The notes beneath the pieces were generated by a model that was not told where the DNA came from, made no database searches, and was given only the letters and a program-made list of their open reading frames with translations. This document shows, one piece after another, positions 8,765 through 15,716 of a stretch of 37,226 nucleotides of DNA. The translations under genes and the position numbers were made by a program. How positions within the stretch are numbered: position 1 is the first letter of the stretch; each line of letters opens with the position of its first letter. The stretch comes from Clostridiales bacterium (GTDB taxonomy: Bacteria; Bacillota; Clostridia; Lutisporales; Lutisporaceae): the NCBI GenBank assembly GCA_012521375.1, contig JAAYMO010000131.1:1-37226 (forward strand), given 5' to 3'.

Positions 8765-9196
8765 TCAACTATTTCTGCAACCATCACAATTTGTACAATT
8801 TCTATAAAACTCACAGGTATTGCAGACCTCGGCTTTATCTAAAGCAATCATACAGTATGTACCTTCAAGCTTCCAACAAGGTTTGGTTTCATTGATTGGC
8901 ACAGGACTATTTTTTCTTGCTCCACCTTTGCAGTTCTTTTTAGTCCAACAGGGGTACATGGAAATAATATGCTTAACACCTGCAATATTTAAACCCTTTT
9001 CATCTATCAAATACTTTATAAATTTCAGCCTTTTCAAATCTTCATTGGAGTACCTTCTTTGATAACCTTGTCTATTAGGTTGTATAAGACCTTTTCTTTC
9101 CCATACCCGTAAAGTTTCCGGATGCTCACCTATAAACTTTGCAGCAGTTCCGATGGTATAAACCCCAGTATACTCATCAAACATATCAATCACCAT
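8765..9196 (-). CDS. MerR-family regulator with a Cys-rich C-terminal domain
   Basis: The 143-residue product has an N-terminal MerR winged helix (GVYTIGTAAKFIGEHPETLRVWERKGLIQP, then RRYSNEDLKRLKFIKYLIDEKGLNIAGVKHII). The C-terminal half contains about ten cysteines: PCWTKKNC, KPCWKLEGTYC, CNTCEFYRNCTNCDGC. The paired PCW/CW pattern recalls 'two-CW' Cys-rich domains. An iron-sulfur, redox or metal signal is therefore likely. With mrp next in line, it may regulate Fe-S assembly. The exact start is uncertain: ATG at 9196, GTG just after it, or ATG at codon 5 are all possible, because the ribosome binding site is weak. Confidence 0.82.
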   Translation of the reverse strand: MVIDMFDEYTGVYTIGTAAKFIGEHPETLRVWERKGLIQPNRQGYQRRYSNEDLKRLKFIKYLIDEKGLNIAGVKHIISMYPCWTKKNCKGGARKNSPVPINETKPCWKLEGTYCMIALDKAEVCNTCEFYRNCTNCDGCRNS

Positions 9197-9288
9197 TTAT
9201 CCTTTTATTGTATATTCATATAATGTGTTAACAATAAAATTTGGGATCTTTCTTTTAAAATAATTATATCATATAACAATTTCATCCA

Positions 9289-10842
9289 TTAAATCAACTC
9301 TTTTATCATGTCTTTATAATCCATAACAGTAGATATACCAGATATTTCTCCAGCTTCTTTTGTTAGTGCTATTATATCAGTCCTGTCGATTTTATTTAAA
9401 GTGAATTTACGATTTAAAGCCATCAATTGTCGAAGACCAGTAGAAACCCTATTGATGTAAGAGAATAATCCCAAAGCTCCCGGTGAAAAACTATCAGCTT
9501 CTGAACCATATATATCCCTTACAAGTCTTATATCTCTATATATTTCTTCAATAGAACCTCCATATTTCTGAAGTTCTTTTGGTATCTGTCCCTGGTCAAT
9601 AAGTTCTCCAACTTTTTTACCTGCCATCGCTGCAGCCATAGCAGCCCTTCCTATAGCTATCATAGAGATATATGGTGCTCCTAAAGAAAGACCTTTAAAT
9701 ATCTGATCTTCCATAGCAAAGCCCCCTGCTACAGCTACTTTTGGAAGTTCATATCCTTTATTATTCATCTCATACAATATGTCATATAGTATGCTTTCCA
9801 TATAAACAATAGGTAATCCCCATTCATTCATCATCTTACATGGACTGTTGCCGCTTCCGCCTCCTGCAGCATCAAAGGTTACCAAGTCAATTCTGTTGTT
9901 TGATGCTATTTTCAGCACTCTTATCATATCTTTTGGGTCAAAGGCTGCCATCTTGAATAATATTCGCTTAACACCCAGGCTTCTCAATTCTCCGATCCTT
10001 TGAGTCAGTGTTTCTTCATCCCACATGGGAAGTTTGCCTATTCTTTGAAAATGAGGGCCTATTCCTTTTTTATGTTTTTCCTGAACTATAGGGTCTGAAG
10101 GATCAGGAATAACAAGATATCCTTTTTTCTGAAATTCCAAAGCATCCTCCAGATTATATACAAAGCCCATACCTTGTATACCCTTTGCTGCCTGACCGAA
10201 TTTCAATTCTACTGTAGTTGTTCCCAACTCACTTATTGCATAATCCAAAACATTTATATGCTCATCATCGTAATTTGCCTGAAGAACAATATCTCCATAG
10301 CCATGATTATACCTATTAAAACTGTCTAACATCTTTTTTAGCAAAGGAGATTTTGTCACCCTGTTGTTTTTCATTCCCAGCTCTTTATCTTTTACTACTG
10401 CATCCTCACCGATTACTACCATTATTCCTGCAAGAGCAGCTCCTGCATAGTAATCTGGCCAATTAAGCTTAGCAATAGCGGGAAGGATGAATGGTGCCTT
10501 TAATTTGATAGGATTATCAATTCCCACCATAGTGCTGATATCAACATTGGGAAAACTGGCTTTATATGTATCTGCTTCTATACCCTCTGCACCAAACACA
10601 CGACCATTGATGTTGAAATGAGATAAATCTATGGGATAATCTTTTTCCGAAGCAAATTGACTTTTATCAGCCCCGCTAGGATATAATGCTTCTTCTCCTC
10701 TGATTGCAGAATAACCTATTTCACAACTACCAATACAATCTGCAGTGCATACGGAACACATTCCCGAAAAGGGTGAAATCCTATCAGGTGTCCTCATCCT
10801 GGTATTGGTAATAGTAGTTCCTAAAGATGGACTAAACGACAT
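9289..10842 (-). CDS. Glutamate synthase-like FMN-binding protein (stand-alone GltS barrel)
   Basis: The 517-residue product matches the FMN/Fe-S domain of glutamate synthase (Glu_synthase family). After an N-terminal cysteine cluster (CSVCTADCIGSCEIG) comes the (beta/alpha)8 barrel with VELKFGQAAKG, ITFDAAGGGSGNSP-like VTFDAAGGGSGNSP, and VAVAGGFAMEDQIFKGLSLGA. The glutaminase domain of GltB is absent, so ammonia or an unknown amine would have to be the donor. Proteins of this type are common in anaerobes and their true reaction is often unproven. AGGAGGGG lies before the ATG. It sits downstream of the DUF134/DUF5320 pair, about 100 bases away. Confidence 0.85.
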   Translation of the reverse strand: MSFSPSLGTTITNTRMRTPDRISPFSGMCSVCTADCIGSCEIGYSAIRGEEALYPSGADKSQFASEKDYPIDLSHFNINGRVFGAEGIEADTYKASFPNVDISTMVGIDNPIKLKAPFILPAIAKLNWPDYYAGAALAGIMVVIGEDAVVKDKELGMKNNRVTKSPLLKKMLDSFNRYNHGYGDIVLQANYDDEHINVLDYAISELGTTTVELKFGQAAKGIQGMGFVYNLEDALEFQKKGYLVIPDPSDPIVQEKHKKGIGPHFQRIGKLPMWDEETLTQRIGELRSLGVKRILFKMAAFDPKDMIRVLKIASNNRIDLVTFDAAGGGSGNSPCKMMNEWGLPIVYMESILYDILYEMNNKGYELPKVAVAGGFAMEDQIFKGLSLGAPYISMIAIGRAAMAAAMAGKKVGELIDQGQIPKELQKYGGSIEEIYRDIRLVRDIYGSEADSFSPGALGLFSYINRVSTGLRQLMALNRKFTLNKIDRTDIIALTKEAGEISGISTVMDYKDMIKELI

Positions 10843-10950
10843 TAAAACCCCTCCTAATAATATTAATTTTAAAAAAGCACATGCATCTCTTTAAATTATA
10901 TGATTTCTTTTAATTTTATTCAATAAAATTTTTGAAGTTTTGATTATAAT

Positions 10951-11184
10951 TTAATCTTCGTCTTCTTCTTTTTCAATTTCTTTAATCCTTTTATTAACTT
11001 GTTCCAATTGGTTTTTTAAATACTCTGCAGCATTCTTTAGATACTCCATCTCACTCGTCATATAGTTATTGGCACCGCCTGGAAAATACCCTGTCACGAA
11101 TCTCCTGGATGGCATCATAGGATTACATCTACAAAAAGGATAAGGATTTGGGCCTCTCCATCCCATCATATTCCACCTTCTCAT
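10951..11184 (-). CDS. DUF5320-type small protein
   Basis: The ATG at 11184 is preferred to the track start at 11223 because AGGAGGT lies eight bases before it, giving 77 residues. The first half is rich in Met, Pro, Gly, Arg and Cys (MRRWNMMGWRGPNPYPFCRC); the second is a charged coiled coil (EMEYLKNAAEYLKNQLEQVNKRIKEIEKE). This layout is that of DUF5320 proteins, found beside DUF134 and NifX/NifB-like or Mrp proteins in anaerobes. No activity is known. It follows the DUF134 gene after 41 bases. Confidence 0.75.
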   Translation of the reverse strand: MRRWNMMGWRGPNPYPFCRCNPMMPSRRFVTGYFPGGANNYMTSEMEYLKNAAEYLKNQLEQVNKRIKEIEKEEDED

Positions 11185-11225
11185 ATCTACACCTCCTATT
11201 GTCAAGAGATGCATGTGTTCCATAA

Positions 11226-11564
11226 TTAACCCCTTCCGCCTCTATGTCTTCTACAATGCCTCATGCCGCCAGTGCTTTTCCTTACAAATTCATAATCTCC
11301 GCCTTTGATACAGATGGCTTTACCATTTATTAATGCATCTGCAATTTTATATCTTGCAGCGTTAAGTATTCTCTGAAAAGTACCTCTGGAGATATTCATA
11401 TTTTCTGCTGCATTTTCCTGTTCCAAAGCTTCATAATCAGAAAGCCTTATAGCTTCAACTTCATCAAAGGTCAGCACAACTTCTTGAAAATCCTCCCTTT
11501 GAGGATAAAAGTATTGATTTTCAGGCATAAACTCAATTCTTCTACATTTTCTAGGTCTAGGCAT
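11226..11564 (-). CDS. DUF134 (UPF0251) DNA-binding protein
   Basis: The 112-residue product begins MPRPRKCRRIEFMPE, the hallmark of DUF134. A sigma-70 region 4-like helix-turn-helix follows (TFDEVEAIRLSDYEALEQENAAENMNISRGTFQRILNAARYKIADAL). The C-terminal tail is His/Arg/Gly-rich. Proteins of this family are predicted transcription regulators linked to Fe-S/FeMo-cofactor-like small proteins. A perfect palindrome, TGTGCATATGCACA, covers the predicted transcription start 21 bases before the ATG, suggesting autoregulation. Confidence 0.9.
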   Translation of the reverse strand: MPRPRKCRRIEFMPENQYFYPQREDFQEVVLTFDEVEAIRLSDYEALEQENAAENMNISRGTFQRILNAARYKIADALINGKAICIKGGDYEFVRKSTGGMRHCRRHRGGRG

Positions 11565-11584
11565 TTTATCACCTCAAATTGTTT

Positions 11585-11598
11585 TGTGCATATGCACA
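11585..11598 (-). promoter_or_regulatory. Palindromic operator candidate of the DUF134 gene
   Basis: TGTGCATATGCACA is a perfect 14-bp palindrome at the predicted transcription start of the DUF134-DUF5320 operon. It is a likely site for DUF134 itself or another dimeric regulator. Confidence 0.5.
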
Positions 11599-11603
11599 TT
11601 ATT

Positions 11604-11632
11604 ATAATACATCTTATTTTTAGTTATGTCAA
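11604..11632 (-). promoter_or_regulatory. Promoter of the DUF134 operon
   Basis: On the minus strand a consensus TTGACA (11627-11632) and TATTAT (11604-11609) are 17 bases apart; an overlapping TATAAT lies three bases further on. The TGTGCATATGCACA palindrome follows immediately. Confidence 0.68.
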
Positions 11633-11672
11633 TACTATAAAAAATTTTCAATAACTAAAAGCACTTTTATTA

Positions 11673-11931
11673 TGAAACCACTAAAAACACTGATTCTATA
11701 TAGTTCTTAGTTACTATAGTAAAATAGAATAATCATATGTGCAGTTCACTTGCTCATATGATTATTCTTGAGTCACTGTAGTTTCTTAGATACGGTGAAA
11801 TCAATAGTGCAGGAGAACGCTATTGTAACTGCATATTAGATATGTGCTGAAGATATGTTGTGAGCTTTGTTAGCAGTTCTTAGCGAAGAACGAACAAAAA
11901 AACCGTGTTTTTAGTGTTTTCAGTGGTTTCA
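11673..11931. repeat. Dispersed palindromic repeat, copy B, with terminal inverted repeats
   Basis: This 259-bp element begins TGAAACCACTAAAAACACT and ends with its inverse, AGTGTTTTCAGTGGTTTCA (one mismatch in 19). Inside is a 14-bp perfect hairpin, AGAATAATCATATG with CATATGATTATTCT, and the block GGAGAACGCTATTGTAACTGCATA that recurs inverted in copy C. There is no open reading frame, so it fits a MITE-like or structured-RNA repeat. No convincing target-site duplication is visible; AAAAGCAC occurs on both sides but not flush with the ends. Confidence 0.7.
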
Positions 11932-11934
11932 AAA

Positions 11935-11989
11935 AAGCACCCAAAAGGAATACCCTAGTTTCTGAGCTCAGATTTCCGAGTTCTGAGCT
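11935..11989. repeat. Repeat module abutting the DUF554 stop codon
   Basis: The bases from AGCACCCAAAAGGAATACCCT to TTCTGAGCTC match the segment directly after the tsaD stop codon (about 20610-20660) in order and spacing. A TCTGAGCTCAGA palindrome lies in it. In both places the repeat runs up to the stop codon itself. Confidence 0.6.
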
Positions 11990-12673
11990 CTATTTAATGA
12001 ACATCATTATGATTATGGGTAAAAATATGCCTGGAATCATGTTGCCTACCCTGACCTTCTTTATATCCAATATTGCTAAAGCTAGTCCAATAAGCAGGAC
12101 TCCCCCTACAGCTGTCATCTCCTTTACTACTACATCACCTAAGTATGGCGCCACCGCCGATGCTGCCAATACCAAGCTGCCTTGATATAACAAAACCGGT
12201 ACGGCAGCCAGTGCCACACCGAAGCCCATAGCAGCTGAAAATATTACAGCAGAAACAGTGTCCATGACGGTTTTGGCAAAAAGCACTTGGTGATTTCCCG
12301 TCAGGCCGCTTTGTAGAGAGCCCATTATAGCCATAGAACCTACACAAAACAATAAACTGGCTGTCACAAAGCCTTCGGAAAACCTGCCTTTTGCTCCTTT
12401 AAATTTTGACTGCAAAGAATTGCCCAAATTCTCCAATCTTTTTTCTATATCTATTAGTTCACCTATAAGAGTTCCAAGCACTAAGCTTAATATGAGCACT
12501 ATTATCTCCTGAGACTGAATAAAAAATACGATTCCCAAGCCAAAAGTAAAAAGCCCCAGAGCATACATTATAGAATCACCGAATCTCTTAGGCAAACCCT
12601 TTTTCATAAAAATACCTATAATTCCACCTGCAAATACTCCCAATGCATTTACAATAGCCCCTAATAATATCAT
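11990..12673 (-). CDS. DUF554 (YdfK/YqgA-like) membrane protein
   Basis: The 227-residue protein has about six to seven hydrophobic segments. DUF554 hallmarks are the N-terminal GAIVNALGVFAGGIIGIFMKKGLP, the central FCVGSMAIMGSLQSGLTGNH, and a Gly-rich GGVLLIGLALAILDIKK near the end. The molecular function is unknown; a transport or envelope role is usually assumed. Its ATG overlaps the stop of the ogg gene (ATGA), so it is translationally coupled to it. The TAG stop is joined directly to a dispersed repeat. Confidence 0.88.
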   Translation of the reverse strand: MILLGAIVNALGVFAGGIIGIFMKKGLPKRFGDSIMYALGLFTFGLGIVFFIQSQEIIVLILSLVLGTLIGELIDIEKRLENLGNSLQSKFKGAKGRFSEGFVTASLLFCVGSMAIMGSLQSGLTGNHQVLFAKTVMDTVSAVIFSAAMGFGVALAAVPVLLYQGSLVLAASAVAPYLGDVVVKEMTAVGGVLLIGLALAILDIKKVRVGNMIPGIFLPIIIMMFIK

Positions 12674-13563
12674 TCTTTTTCCCCCTTTTTACTACCTATT
12701 TTCATCTCTCTAGCATAGTAAAACAAGTATTCCTGAGCAAACCCTGCCAATGAGCCAAACTTCTCTTTGGCAAAAAGTCTAATATCTTTAACAGATACAT
12801 CATCATGCAAATAAAAATGCTCTGTTATTCTCTTTATCCACACATCTACAGGATATGTGCCGTATTTCTCCATAGAAAAAAGCATTATACAATCTGCAAC
12901 CTTTAAACCTACTCCCGGAATCTTCATCAGCTCTTTCCTAGCCTCTTCTTCATCAAGGGTCTTTATATATTCCAGGTCTATAATGCCCTCTGACACCATT
13001 TTTACTGCTTCAAAAATATATTTGCACCTAAAGCCAGCCTTACATTCTTTTATATCTTCCAATTCTGCCTGTGCCAATTCTTGAACACTAGGAAAAGAAT
13101 AATATGTTTTCCCATTATATTCAATAGGCTTGCCGTACATCTGAGACAACAATCCTATGCTTCTGGCTATCATGGGAATCCTATTGTTTGCCGATATTAT
13201 AAAAGATAGCAAGGTCTCCCATGGATCCTGTTTCAGTATCCTAATGCCGCTTCCATATTCTATGGCAGTTCTCATAACCCTATCCTTTGATAGTTCTCTT
13301 TTAATCTCTCCATAATCTCTTCCTAGATCAAAATACTCAAACCAAATATCATAAAACTCTTGAATATTTGTATTTAGTATCTGTACTTCCTTTTTCTCCT
13401 CCCAGGACTTTACATTTATTACCTTTCCAAAGGCAACTCCCGTATAGCTGCCATCGGATTCTCTAGCCCATCTAAAGCACTGCCCGCATTCAAATATGTG
13501 CATTGCATTAAAATTATCGATATTTTTTAATATTAAACCATTATCTATAACCTTAATCTCCAT
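12670..13563 (-). CDS. ogg: 8-oxoguanine DNA glycosylase/AP lyase
   Basis: The 297-residue product has the N-terminal OGG domain (FNAMHIFECGQCFRWARE) and the helix-hairpin-helix GPD core (ELMKIPGVGLKVADCIMLFSMEKYGTYPVDVWIKRI). The Lys in GVGLKVADC is the expected catalytic lysine and the Asp in PVDVW the expected catalytic aspartate. It removes 8-oxoguanine from DNA in base excision repair. The length fits Clostridial Ogg proteins. It lies 30 bases after the P-loop/Asp23-like gene and overlaps the DUF554 gene by four bases, so the three probably form an operon. Confidence 0.92.
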   Translation of the reverse strand: MEIKVIDNGLILKNIDNFNAMHIFECGQCFRWARESDGSYTGVAFGKVINVKSWEEKKEVQILNTNIQEFYDIWFEYFDLGRDYGEIKRELSKDRVMRTAIEYGSGIRILKQDPWETLLSFIISANNRIPMIARSIGLLSQMYGKPIEYNGKTYYSFPSVQELAQAELEDIKECKAGFRCKYIFEAVKMVSEGIIDLEYIKTLDEEEARKELMKIPGVGLKVADCIMLFSMEKYGTYPVDVWIKRITEHFYLHDDVSVKDIRLFAKEKFGSLAGFAQEYLFYYAREMKIGSKKGEKE

Positions 13564-13593
13564 ATCAATACCTCTAGTCTGTTACTTTATCTC

Positions 13594-14430
13594 TTATGCA
13601 TCTCCGATATATAATCCTTTATCAGAAATCACCAATCCGACAGTGAAAATATTTATAGCTATAACATTTAAGCCTGTGGCATATTCCAGCTTTTCTTTAA
13701 CCAATGCTTGTATATCCTTCATCATCAGGTCTAATCTTTTCACAAGCCTCAGAGAAACCTCCACATCTATAATCACGCCTTCTGGCCTACTATCTATTCT
13801 TACTTTGTTTACTTTATTTACTCCATCTGATTTTAGTGCAGTAATCTCAACAAACTGTATCAGTGCATTTCTAGATATCTCATATTTACCCAAATAGCTG
13901 AAAGTAGGTCTTATTATTGTTTTTTCAGCTATATCATCACTTCTCTCTTTTTTTCTAAATATTTTCAATGAATCTATAAAATATCCGGAAAAATCTTTCT
14001 TTATCTCTACAGTAGGTACGGGAATTACATGTTTACCCTCTTTTTTTCTTGATTTTACAGCGGTTTTTATTTCTCCATAAGTAGATATATCATTGATGTA
14101 TATTATCTCACAGGGTTTGGGAATCTCCAAAGCCTTTGTAATCAGCTCCACCATTTTTTCCGATGTGCCCAAAACAAGTATTTTTTTCGGAGATAGTTCT
14201 TTTATGGCAGTCTTAACCTCTTCCCTATGTTTATCATCCTTAAATAAAGCTCTGCGGACTGCAGCCAGCTTGGTCTTCTCCTTCTTGGCTGAGCTTCCAC
14301 TTATAACCCTGGTGCCCCCAATCAAAAGACCATCATCTATTATATACTCAATATCTCTATCCTTAGCTACCATAAAAGCTTTGTAGCTTTTTCCCGTACC
14401 ACTTTGACCTACGAGGGCATATATTTCCAC
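13594..14430 (-). CDS. P-loop NTPase fused to an Asp23/Gls24-like domain
   Basis: The 278-residue product has a perfect Walker A, GQSGTGKS, at residues 8-15. A domain to about residue 130 follows, with KKILVLGTSEKMVELITKAL reminiscent of nucleotide-binding folds. From about residue 175 it resembles Asp23/Gls24 envelope-stress proteins (YEISRNALIQFVEITALKSDGVNKV, VDVEVSLR-like IDVEVSLRLVKRLDLMMKDIQALVKEKLEYATGLNV). No biochemical role is known for this combination; a membrane-surface or stress-linked ATPase is an inference. The start is a GTG with AAAGGAG nine bases before it. It heads the ogg/DUF554 operon. Confidence 0.75.
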   Translation of the reverse strand: MEIYALVGQSGTGKSYKAFMVAKDRDIEYIIDDGLLIGGTRVISGSSAKKEKTKLAAVRRALFKDDKHREEVKTAIKELSPKKILVLGTSEKMVELITKALEIPKPCEIIYINDISTYGEIKTAVKSRKKEGKHVIPVPTVEIKKDFSGYFIDSLKIFRKKERSDDIAEKTIIRPTFSYLGKYEISRNALIQFVEITALKSDGVNKVNKVRIDSRPEGVIIDVEVSLRLVKRLDLMMKDIQALVKEKLEYATGLNVIAINIFTVGLVISDKGLYIGDA

Positions 14431-14717
14431 TAGATACTTCTCCTTTCGATAAATGAGATATATTGCAAACTAAATAGGCAATGGGGACAACCGAATGCCC
14501 CCATATGTAATGTAACTATTATTTTATCATATATATTTATTTTTGAAATATATTAATTATCTTTTTCCATGAAATGTCTATCAGTATTGTTATGATCAAT
14601 TAGTTAGTGCTCTGATTACAGGTGGTTGAATTCTTGGTACCAGAAATATATACCAATAAACTGCTACATTTTTAGGTGCCGACATATGCTTGCAAATTTG
14701 GTGGCTACATATATGGC

Positions 14718-14759
14718 AAAAACTCTTGACATAGTATTGATACTATGTCAAGAGTTTTT
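14718..14759. terminator. Perfect 20-bp inverted repeat, probable rex terminator
   Basis: AAAAACTCTTGACATAGTAT and its exact reverse complement are separated by only two bases, 31 bases after the rex stop codon. The T-run at the end of the minus-strand hairpin makes it a plausible terminator, though it is longer and more perfect than usual. The other 290 bases of the 14431-14790 gap hold a small GGGG..CCCC hairpin upstream of the P-loop gene and nothing else I recognise. Confidence 0.65.
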
Positions 14760-14790
14760 CAATTTTCCATTAATAAATGCTTAATAAATG

Positions 14791-15447
14791 CTATAACTTC
14801 TTTGCCTTTAGAACTTCTTCTTTTTCTTTAAGTAGATAGGATATGGTAAATAGGCTTTCACTTAAATGAACATTTTCAACTATGATATCATCAGATACAG
14901 TTATATCAGAGGGCGCAAAATTCCAAATAGCTTTTATTCCTGCTCTTGCTAAAGTTTCTGCTACTTTCTGACACTGGTTCTTGGGTGTACATATTATTCC
15001 TATCTCTATATCATTATCCCTTACAAAGCTCTCTAGCTCTTCCACATCGTATACTTTGATATCATTTATTCTTAGCCCAATCAGCTTAGGATTAATATCA
15101 AACAAAGCTTCAGGTATAAAACCGCTTTTGGCGAAGAAAGTATAATTAGCTATAGCTTGACCTAGATTTCCAGCTCCTACAATTACAGTTTTATAAACCT
15201 TATCAAGACCCAATATACTGCCAATATTTTGATGCAGATCATCTACATTATAGCCGTAGCCCTGCTGACCAAATCCACCAAAGCAATTTAAGTCCTGTCT
15301 AATCTGAGAAGCGGTAAACCCCGTAATCCTACTTAGCTCTTGAGAAGATACTCTCTTAACATCGTTTTTCTTTAATTCCCCAAGATACCTGTAGTATTTT
15401 GGTAATCTCCTGACTACAGCCATAGATATACTGCTAAATCTTTCCAC
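14791..15447 (-). CDS. rex: Redox-sensing transcriptional repressor Rex
   Basis: The 218-residue product is full-length Rex. An N-terminal winged helix (RLPKYYRYLGELKKNDVKRVSSQELSRITGFTASQIRQDLNCFGGFGQQGYGY) precedes a Rossmann NAD(H)-binding domain (TVIVGAGNLGQAIANY) and a C-terminal swapped helix. Rex senses the NADH/NAD+ ratio and represses fermentation and hydrogenase genes when NADH is low. The start is a GTG with AGGAGTT upstream. Two direct copies of TAACACGTT lie about 50 bases before it. It is divergent from the abc-F gene. Confidence 0.97.
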   Translation of the reverse strand: MERFSSISMAVVRRLPKYYRYLGELKKNDVKRVSSQELSRITGFTASQIRQDLNCFGGFGQQGYGYNVDDLHQNIGSILGLDKVYKTVIVGAGNLGQAIANYTFFAKSGFIPEALFDINPKLIGLRINDIKVYDVEELESFVRDNDIEIGIICTPKNQCQKVAETLARAGIKAIWNFAPSDITVSDDIIVENVHLSESLFTISYLLKEKEEVLKAKKL

Positions 15448-15491
15448 AATATCAACTCCTATTCAAAGGTATATAAACGATAAACTTATAT

Positions 15492-15513
15492 TAACACGTT
15501 GCTATAACACGTT
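15492..15513. promoter_or_regulatory. Direct repeat in the rex/abc-F intergenic region
   Basis: TAACACGTT occurs twice with a period of 13 bases. It does not match the TTGTTAA-type Rex consensus I know, so the binding protein, if any, is unknown. Confidence 0.3.
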
Positions 15514-15716
15514 ATTTTATTATATAGTATATTGTTAATATTTTATTATAAGTTTTTTTAAAAGTCAATTATTAGCATTAAAATATTTTGTAATCAAAAT
15601 ATTTTCCTTTCTATACATTACTTATTCTTTCTATTTCTACCTGTTAATATTTATATATTTCTGTTTTTCTGATAAAATTAACTATAGTATTTACAAGAGC
15701 CTTATGGGAGGTAAAA

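Noticed and set aside
11641-11940. Target-site duplication around repeat copy B
   Set aside because: AAAAGCAC occurs on both sides, but the left copy is separated from the terminal repeat by eight bases, so it is not a convincing duplication.
15448-15716. Rex operator upstream of rex
   Set aside because: TTGTTAA and TTAACA half-sites occur singly in AT-rich sequence, but no two are correctly spaced.
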